Below, piece after piece: positions 55,626 through 64,000 of a stretch of 64,000 nt of DNA. Made by a program: the position numbers and the translations under genes. The notes under the pieces were generated by a model, which saw only the letters and a list, made by a program, of their open reading frames with translations, was not told where the DNA came from and made no database searches. Positions within the stretch are counted from its first letter, which is position 1, and every line of letters begins with the position of its first letter. The DNA is taken from positions 62,001 through 126,000 of the forward strand of contig JBAMJV010010613.1 in NCBI GenBank assembly GCA_037951105.1. Reading direction: 5' to 3'. The DNA is from Echinarachnius parma. Taxonomy: Eukaryota; Echinodermata; Echinoidea; Clypeasteroida; Echinarachniidae.

Positions 55626-57152
55626 GAACAATCATCAATTGATTTGGACAATTATTCCTATTGTTAGAGTACTTCCTTTTCCCCCAAATCCCGCCTAAGG
55701 ACACATTCTGAAATAGCCTAGGCCACAAAGGGAAATTTGTTGATCTTTTAAAGGCTAAAATGTCCTTATTGTATATTACTTCCTTTTTCAAATAGATTAG
55801 AATTTAGAACAGGAAAAAGCAATGTTTACAAAGCATTATAATACTTTCACTGTGCAAAGAACAGGTTTTAACATTCTTTAATCAATCTCATTTATTGCAA
55901 AATGGTATTGGTTTGTAAAGTTGTAGGGAAGTAGTTTAATACCTTATGGGCAAGCAAATTTTCTAAATAATTCAAAATATACTTAAAGCCCAATCTATCA
56001 TGTTGGGAAAGTAAAATGTTTAATTTGTGCAACTTTTTGTTCAACTAGATTTTTTTTTTAAAGGGAGTATGTAACACGCTCCCATTGGTTCTGTTCTTCT
56101 ATTGGATTGTCACCGTTTAAGATGGATATTTTCAGCAGTATCTGCATACTTTTAGTTTATATTTTATCTAGTAAATGTATTCATCCATATTTTGACCTTT
56201 GATATCCCAAGGAATTTAACAATTTACCTTTATGGCACATGAGATTCAGATAAATTCTGTCTGATTTTCAACAACAAAAAAGACAAACAGATGCACCCAT
56301 ACTTGTGTTTAAAACTTAAATCCAAATCTAGTCTGATCACCTATGCACTGTTGAGGTATTTGGCGCCGTTTTAAATGATTAAATGACATTTCAAATGATT
56401 CAAATAGATTAAAATACTACATGAGAGTCAATAATAGCAGAATCTACATGTTTGCACTTCTACAAATCTTTAAGGACAATTTCTTTCTTTTTAAAAACAT
56501 TTACAGGATAATATATAGGTATATATCTTGAAGAATTTAACAGACAAAAGTCTGATTTTGGATGATGTTAAAGGAATTACAGCACACTTCATAGGATTCC
56601 TGTCTTATCTAAGCCTAAGAAGGATATCATTTTGATATGTCTACGTCTCTAGTACAAGACGTAGTACGAGACATGATACAATCGATCACCTAGGCGCACA
56701 AATAAGAAAGAAATACACATTGTCCGCAAAAGCCATTCATTGCTACAGCCTACAGGCTATTTCATGCATTTTTAAATGTATGGTTTACGTAACCTAACAA
56801 TTTTGCAAATAAAGTGACTTTTGGTAACCTACACTTTAAATCTCTACAAAAAACATATAATTTGAATACTTTCTAAAGGTCTTCATTCAAGGAAGGCCAA
56901 TGAAGTTGTAAAAGTATACATCTATGACCAAACTATAAAACACTTAAATTTCTTCTTTTTTTGAAAAAAAATGGTTTTAAAACCACATGGGTTCCCATGT
57001 GGTATATATTGCATCTTCACTAAGTCTTATTTTTTAAAGGATTTTCAAAGCACATTTTTAATTTACCGTTAAAAAAAGGGGATTTTAAAAGAAAATATCT
57101 TTGCATAGCGCATACTCCTCTACACAAACAGGACTGTAAGACTTCCCCAAGG
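55626..57152. other. kinase intron, AT-rich, nothing seen
   Basis: No exon, repeat or inverted structure that I can support. Confidence 0.5.
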
Positions 57153-57420
57153 TCAGAGAGGGACTGGAAGTGGACATCTGCAGTGAAACTGGATCAGATT
57201 AATGGCCCTTTTCATTCCTTCTTCCTTTTTTAAAAAGAAAATGTCTCCATTTAAACCATTGCATACAGTTACATGACGTGTGTCGTGTAGCAACTCTAAG
57301 GGTAGTACAGCCTCCAGGACAAAATTAGTTAATTCGCTTGCATCTTTTGGCGCACAATCACGATGGATCCAACGTGACTTAAGCAAACTTTTCGCATTCC
57401 GCCAAGAAATTTGTTGATTC
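57153..57420 (-). other. unexplained open stretch
   Basis: An open frame on the minus strand extends upstream of its first Met (NQQISWRNAKS, then MLKSRWIHRDCAPKDASEL and TNFVLEAVLPLELLHD). It is more GC-balanced than its flanks. I recognise no family. The IHRD string is not a kinase loop (no downstream KxxN). It could be a decayed element or chance. Confidence 0.25.
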
Positions 57421-58490
57421 TAATTGCCTTTCTGATTGCCACATAACACATAATCCCCCCATTTAGGGTCTTCTAAAGTACTTCTATGACGCTACGCTTA
57501 CATGCCACCCCCCCCCCCCCCCCAAGAACGCCCCCCACACAAGGCCATTAAGCAATAAAAGGACGATAAACAACATTATTTACCGACTTAGCTCAACAAT
57601 GAGAAAACAACATTAAACAGTGCAAGAATAGAAGGACCTAAGGAAACCACTCAGGACCCAACGTAAGCACATTAGCATCACAAGCATCAACCAAACAACT
57701 TTCAAAAGGACTTCTTTGATTGGACAACCTCTTATAATCTGATTTTGTTTTGTTCTTCTGAGGAAGGCAAAAGTTGTTTGTCTCCCTTGTCATGCAACAT
57801 TATCGTCAGTTCTTGTTTGTTGGGGAGCATACATGTGGGTATGGAGCAGATAATGCACAGAATCTTCATCTAAAATTACAATAACAAATTATTGACAATC
57901 ATTGTTAGTAATGACGTCACAGTACAATCCAGCGTGCATGCCCCCCCCCCCCCCCCCATGTCCATTCTTTTTCTGACTTGGTCAGTAATAACAGTTTAAT
58001 GACATATATGCTTATATAGATCATAATGATCAATATGACTCTCCAATCTCCATGCGCTTTTAATAGAGACACAGTATCAGATTCTATGACAGTACAACCC
58101 TGCATCCATCATCCCACAATCTGGTATCGATGTACATTGTAGTAATGGATGTACTGCGCATGTGCATAATTTCAAACCATGACATCATTACACATCACAT
58201 AGTGGACATACGATCCAAAAGCCTTAATACCAATCCATGAGATCACAAACATACATCATGTCCACACAAAAAACAAAACAAAATCCAGCTGCAAATAAGA
58301 AATCCTTCAGAATGTTTTAGCTGCCAATGACAGTTAATTCCACCAGACTAATTCCCCGCTCTGCTTACAATGTCTAAAGATTCTAAAGATGTAATCAACT
58401 GAGTAAGAGTGGAGAGGGTCCCTGATGAGATTGGCCACAAGGCCTGTGATGTTATCGAGGACATCATGAATGAAACCTACCAAGACTATA
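57421..58490. other. kinase intron with poly-C runs
   Basis: C runs at 57509-57523 and 57940-57957; otherwise nothing supported. Confidence 0.5.
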
Positions 58491-58492
58491 TA

Positions 58493-58752
58493 TGTGACCG
58501 GCAATAGCAAAACCCTGCACTTGTCGGTAATTCATGTTTTGAAGAAATGGGCATTTTAAGTTCACATAACGTATGTAAAAGACTTATGATTGTATGATTG
58601 AAACAATCATATCTTCCCCATTTATTGACCAATTTGTTAGAACAAAGCATCAAATGAAAGCTTATGATGAGGCCTTTCTAATGGTATGACAAGCTACATT
58701 TTGATTTTTACCAACAAGTGCAGGGTTCTGCTATAGCCGGTCACATATATGA
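58493..58752. mobile_element. GTGACCGGCTATAGC-family element, copy 5
   Basis: TATATGTGACCGGCAATAGC and GCTATAGCCGGTCACATATA; the best-preserved full-length copy, with TATA at both borders. Confidence 0.87.
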
Positions 58753-59760
58753 TGAACTCTGACTCTGAAATGAGTCCAAGCTCGAAAAGCTTACGCAAGT
58801 GCTTATTTTCTCACAACAAACTAATATAATAAAATGTAATGTATCTAGAAATTCACATAATGTTCATGCACTAACCCTAGTGCAGTAGTAGGCACTTATT
58901 TTCTGTTTCCTTTGTTACAAATTTTCGCCATATATAAGAAACATATATTTCAATTTTTTGCACTATCGTTAACAGATGTAAATAGATCTTTTTTCTACTT
59001 TCTGTTGGAATTGGGGTGCAAGAAGTCGGCACCCCAGTGAGGGTTAAGTGTGCTAGTAATTGTAAACATGCGCTCCCAGTTGGATTCCAATCCAAAGCTA
59101 TGAGTAAACCACTTTTCCCCAAAAAACCTCAAGTCTGTAATTATTGCTACCAATGTTCTGAGCAATAGAATTCTATTAAAAGATTGTCAAGAATGAGGTT
59201 GCTTCACCGTGGATCGCCATTTTGAACTAGGCTAGTTTGTGCGCACTGCATAACACTGAGCCAGTGTGTATTACGCATCATGCACTGTGCACAAGGCGTT
59301 CGCAAGATGGCATCGCGCATCTGATTTACGAATCCGAACCACCTTTAAGGCCTTTTAGACTAACCAGCTTACAAGTTACATATATGTGGTACCAACTATG
59401 ATAAACAAAAACCAACCAAATGATTTCATCTGCGCAGCTTACATGTTGATGGTACTGCATGTGTTAAACATGCTAGTTGTAACAGCTTGCGCACAGAGGC
59501 TACAGAGTATAGAGGGAATTCTACGAAGCCCATCATTAACAGCTAACCCTCTAAATACACAAACCAATGAAGATATCATTAAGAGTTATATGTAACATGC
59601 AACGTGCCTGCTGTACTGACACTATGAGGGTTAAACTTAAAAGCCTGTTACAGCTTGTACACAGCTGGGATATAGTACTGTGTGAATTCCACGAAGACAA
59701 TTATCAAAAGTTTTCTTTCTTTGTAGACTCAATCTAAATTTATAAACAGTGCAAAGGGCT
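58753..59760. other. kinase intron, unassigned
   Basis: Contains ACAGCTTGCGCACAGAGG near 59482, a motif that recurs as ACAGCTTGTACACAGCTG near 59650 and ACAGCTTGCGCACAGGTG near 60184, pointing to old local duplications. No exon seen. Confidence 0.5.
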
Positions 59761-59774
59761 TCTGGAAAGCACAG

Positions 59775-60005
59775 CCATGCAAAGGGTCTTTGCGGCTCGA
59801 TGGTAAGAGCACCTGGTAAGGTCCTGGGTTCGATTCCTGACAACGCCTGATTGTATTTGATCATTTGCATTGGAACATGAACCTATTATACAGTTACAGA
59901 GATAATGTGTGAATACACAAATCAGAATTGAGGATATGGGTCTTTATGCCAATTGGAGGTCCCTGGTTTGATTCCCAGTGACGCCCAATTTTCTTTGCTC
60001 ATGTT
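59775..60005 (+). mobile_element. two tRNA-derived SINE remnants
   Basis: GCGGCTCGATGGTAAGAGC with B box GGGTTCGATTCC at about 59788-59840, and a head-deleted second copy with TGGTTTGATTCCC and TTTTCTTTGCTCATG at about 59945-60003. The tail matches the SINEs at 8287 and 18266. Confidence 0.65.
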
Positions 60006-60259
60006 AATTTAAACATGTAAACAAACACAGAGATATAGTCCACTCAATGCGTGAATATTACAGTTAATCATAATTGAGAATGAGAGGATTAATCAAACAA
60101 GTACTCGCAGCTCGCTCACAGAGGTAAACATGTACAATGAGAATATATATACAAATTACGAAGGCCATCGATATTAGCTCCCACAGCTTGCGCACAGGTG
60201 GATGGGGAAAGCGTGAGAAATGTTGAGCCTCCTTGATTCCAAGAACAAGTCCTTTTAAT

Positions 60260-60660
60260 TGACTCGTCACAACAAAAAACAGCTGATTTCTCTCGCAGAA
60301 ATTAGCGCCCCATGGTCATTACTTGGGTCATAGACCTACCACCCCTTAGGTCTATGCTTAGGTGGATACAAATCATTACACCACCGAGTATTGCTTGAAA
60401 AAGGGTACGCTCCCTGGTTTTAGGCAGGGACCTACTTCGCAAAGATTAATACCTAATGTGTTTTTTTAATTTAGTCATCACAACAACAAAAACAGCTGAT
60501 TTTACCCAAAAGTGCACCCCATATCCACTGAGTGATGTGTGAAAATTCCATGGTAATTGTATGCCATATTACAAAGTAATGAGCGATTTTTTTTTTTTAT
60601 TTAGTCATCACAACAAACAACAGCTGATTTTACCCCATTTAAGTGCACCCCATAGTCACA
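60260..60660. repeat. degenerate tandem repeat (CACAACAA...CAGCTGATTT), three copies
   Basis: GTCACAACAAAAAACAGCTG near 60265, GTCATCACAACAACAAAAAC near 60475 and GTCATCACAACAAACAACAG near 60605, each followed by a GTGCACCCCAT- or GCGCCCCAT-type block. Confidence 0.8.
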
Positions 60661-61237
60661 CTACAGGGAGCTACATTGTTGCTACAGTTGACAATGAAAT
60701 TACATATTTCCACAAAACAAATTAACCTCAACATCCGTTCTCAAGGATTATCCTATGATGAAATAAGTTGTCGACCAGATTGATTTCATAATTTTACATT
60801 CATACTCTCTGAAAATAGAATGTAAACTAAGCCCTCTGGTGCCGTACACTGTGATATTTATTTTCCTTGGACACACTCGGCTTAGCTTGTGCTTGGGATC
60901 AATCTTGTGTCTCCTCCTGTCCTCCTGGAATATTTCCGTTTCCAAATATTTGTCTTATTTCAATATTACAAAAATAATCAACTACTAGAACGTTCCCTGT
61001 CCTATTAAAAAATGGGCTGAAAGATAGTCAAAATAATTCAAGTGTATTAATCTTGCCAATATCTACAACAGGGCTAGGCTTAGCTCATGGCATTCATGTA
61101 CCTCCCTCCCCCCTCTCATGAATTTGTCTACATCCATATTTTTTTGTATTTCCCCTTTAAAAAGCAAAACAATACAATGGTAGTATCGTGACCTTTAAGC
61201 ATGCACTCTCACTCTCTCTTTAAACAAAAAGTGTGGG

Positions 61238-61440
61238 GTGGGGGGGGGGGGGGGGGGTGGGGGGAGAGAGAGCTACATGCACATGCATGGCACCTTTCAG
61301 AAAAATAAGGAAACAAAACAGAGCGATTTTGTTCTTTGGTTTTGCTTGGCTACATGCAAATGCATGCCACCCTACCAGAAAAAGGAAGGAAAAAAGGGCA
61401 CAGCAATTTATTTTTTCAGGTTTTGCTTGGCTTGTGGTTG
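61238..61440. repeat. poly-G run and two-copy repeat
   Basis: A G run at 61237-61257, then GCTACATGCACATGCATGGCA and GCTACATGCAAATGCATGCCA about 78 bases apart. Confidence 0.75.
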
Positions 61441-61534
61441 TCATTGGATACCACTTGTGGTCTCCCTCCCAGTCCTTGGGGTATCTTTTGCTTCCATATT
61501 TCTGTGGTTTCGACTAAAGTGTAGCCCCTGGCAA

Positions 61535-62430
61535 AATAAGCAATGTCAAGGTCCAGCCACTACAAGACTCTGCAGACGTTTTCTGTCATCTTATTCCAAA
61601 CCATTTCAGAATTCTAGTCAAACTATCTTTATATATTATATATACCCCAAAATCCAGACAGAGCTACATATTTTACTGATTTCTCCCATGTGTATAAAAC
61701 GAAACGTTGATCTTAATTTTTGATGAAAAATAAGCAATGTCCAGGTCCAGCCACTACAAGACTCTGAGGACGTCAAAGGACGGCTGTTGTCTCCTTTTTC
61801 TGTCATATTGTTCCAAACAATTTCTGCATTCCAGTCAAACTATCTTTATACCCCCAAATCCAGACATAATTACATATTTTACTGATTTCTCCCATGTGTA
61901 TAACAAAACGCTGATCTTAATTTTTGATGAAAAATCAGCAATGTCAAGGACCAGCCACCACAACGAGACTCTGGGGACCTGTAGGCTGGACTGGTGTCCC
62001 CTTTTTCTGTCATTTTGTTCCAAACTATTTCTGCATTCCTGTAAAACTGTATTTATATCCCCCAAAATCCAGACAAACTACATATTTCATCTGATTTAAT
62101 ATGTAAGAAAAAAGAAGAAAAAAAAGAAGGAAAAAAACAAAAAATGAGTTGGCATTAATTTTTGATGAATTACAAGTCAATGGCAAGGTTGGAACGCCAC
62201 TAGGGACCCACAATGCCAAAGGGTCTCTGTCCTTTTTGTGATTTGTCCATTTCTTGAAATTCTTATTAACTACAATTCACAAACTCCAAAAAGAAATATA
62301 CATTTGACCTGATTTCGTCAACATTTAAACAGACGCTGATTTGTATTCCTTTCAGTATCACAAGCAATGCCAAGGTCGAGCCACCAATAGGGGAATCTAA
62401 AATGTCATAGGGCCTTCATCCTCATTCATG
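61535..62430. repeat. degenerate tandem repeat of about 190-240 bp, five copies
   Basis: CAATGTCAAGGTCCAGCCAC and variants at about 61541, 61735, 61939, 62176 and 62365. Units include TTTTTCTGTCAT, TTGTTCCAAAC, AATCCAGACA and ACTGATTTCTCCCATGTG. Copies 1-3 are closest. Confidence 0.9.
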
Positions 62431-64000
62431 CTCTAGGTTAATTCACTTCAGTTCTAATAACCTACTTTATGAACTTGAGACAGAAATGTAAAATTTATTT
62501 GTAGTACTACTCTACAAGTGAAACTGTTTCTTTAAGGTACTTTTGGATATAAAATAGCAAGCAATTTCACCATAGAAGAATACTAGGAAGAAGTCCCTTT
62601 CCTCTACATTTTCATGGGTATTTTCTTTCATTTTCAATTTCATTTGACTCCAGACCTATTTATAATACATTCTTTCTTTTTATGTAGTCTCTTATTCCAT
62701 TTGTGTTTAATTTCATCCAAGCCAGAACGAATGTGGTATACAAGTATGCAATCACAATGCAACATTCTTACAGATGTAAACAAATAATGGATACAATCTA
62801 GCAGAAAGGGATTATTCATTCCTTGGAATAGTCCTTCATTTAAGGGGAAAAACACCTTTCAGATGAAATGATAAATGTGAACATTGAAGAAGTAAACATT
62901 AAGAGGTAAACATTCAACAATGTTGCATCAATAATTCACTTTGATTAAAGAAAAATATTTGTTCATGAATCAAAAGGGAAGCAGTAAACATACAGTAATC
63001 ATGGACATTTGGTACGTCTTCTTTTCTGTAAACGATGATTGGGAAGCAATTTTGAAATCGTACAATCGTCAAAATGTGAATCTCTTCAAATGTAAATGCA
63101 GCCTCCAAAAACACTTTCCAATTACAGCTAAGCTTTCCCAAGAGAGCAGAGCAAAATAAATATCTTCAAATCTAAAGACAGAAAGTATAAATCTTGGAAT
63201 TTGTGGTATGAACTAGTATGAACATTATTTATTTTTTTCTCTAAACTCTCTGCCACTGACAAACCCACTACACTACAAATCGCTAACCGCTTATTTTTCA
63301 TATGATCCGTAACCGTGCATAACAATATGAAGACAAAATTCATAACCTAATAATTACACAAAAAGCATTTCAGTCCAGGGTGGCAGAATTTGACAACCAA
63401 TTGGAACAACTAAAGTGGCACTTGAAATTACTCATCTCGATCGATCGCTGGAGACCCTCTAGCGACCCGACCCGACCCAACCCAGGAGTTATGGTTGAAA
63501 CATAAAAGAATAGGTCCCATCAACACCACTAACAACTGTTTGATTAGGTCAGGTCACTTCCTGAACACCAGTTGACAAAAGAGATGCTGTGTTAACAACG
63601 ATGGTGACAGAAAGATGCGGTGAGAGTGTTTTTATGGCATCACCCAACAACTGCTGCTGTTGGTGTTTGGAAAGTGCAAGTATATTGACCCCTTGAAACT
63701 TTGCATCCCCCCCCCCCCCCCCCCCTCCCATCTTGCCTTCCTATCTAACAAAAAGGTCTAACACTTGTTGGGTCAATATTGTGACCTAAAACAATAATAA
63801 TAGGACTAATTGAGCACCCTCCCCCTCCCTATAAAAAAAAAGTCTGAACACTTCTCTCTCAGGTCAGTTTTCTGACCTAAAACAACAATTTGATCACACA
63901 TTTACATCAAATGTAGACAGAGGTAATGAAAAGGTGACCCAGAGACAAATTACACAGCAGCAGGACTATTCTTGCAGGGAAAGTGGCTTGACCTCTTAAA
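62431..64000. other. right edge, unassigned
   Basis: AT-rich with a C run at 63708-63725 and CCCGACCCGACCC near 63467. I find no kinase N-lobe exon here. Confidence 0.5.

Noticed and set aside
57153..57386. Kinase catalytic-loop exon (IHRD) for the DRAK gene
   Set aside because: DRAKs have HLDLKPQN at this position, the known next exon starts at PQN, and this stretch lacks any surrounding kinase motifs.

Overview
This 64 kb window is AT-rich nuclear DNA from a eukaryote. Spliced genes with GT-AG introns, single-exon rhodopsin-family receptors, tRNA-derived SINEs, many short inverted-repeat elements and numerous long poly-C/poly-G runs fit an invertebrate deuterostome. An echinoderm is my best guess from the overall style; species and phylum are not proven. 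I found no recognisable transposase or reverse transcriptase gene, so nearly all mobile DNA here looks non-autonomous.

Layout: 1-8.5 kb holds no supported gene, only a GAT microsatellite, two TTAA-flanked elements, an 82-90 bp satellite arranged in 256 bp triplets, a CA repeat and a SINE pair. 8.56-25.3 kb (minus strand) is a complete five-exon gene for the mitochondrial nuclease EXOG (361 aa). Its introns carry several extra copies of exon 3, one of them a full, in-frame alternative exon, three partial copies of exon 4, and a decayed copy of part of exon 5. 27.6-28.7 kb (minus) is an intact single-exon class A GPCR. 28.7-38.8 kb is dominated by palindromic repeats: an 800 bp hAT-like element, a palindrome with arms of about 600 bp, and a four-unit composite of 1.8 kb. 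38.8-43.7 kb (plus) carries two tandem GPCR paralogues, about 91% identical, whose DRY and NPxxY motifs are altered; they lie in a segmental duplication. 44-46.2 kb has hairpin minisatellite and 176 bp tandem repeats. 46.2-50.85 kb has no supported gene. 50.85-54.1 kb (minus) is the 3' part of a DRAK/STK17-type kinase gene, with exons from the start of the catalytic-loop PQN to the stop codon. Its amino-terminal exons were not found and probably lie beyond the right edge. The remainder to 64 kb, probably intron, is full of degenerate local tandem duplications.

The most interesting signals are: (1) the duplicated EXOG exons that encode the catalytic SRGHM block and the SNILPQ block; (2) a recurring pattern in both spliced genes in which decayed partial copies of an exon lie in the intron just upstream of it; (3) several unrelated families of short elements that share TTAA target sites, including two different families occupying the same TTAA position behind the two GPCR paralogues; (4) the paired loss of the DRY acid and the NPxxY proline in the tandem GPCRs. 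EXOG (mitochondrial DNA maintenance) and DRAK (apoptosis-linked kinase) are not obviously in one pathway, and I see no operon-like co-organisation.
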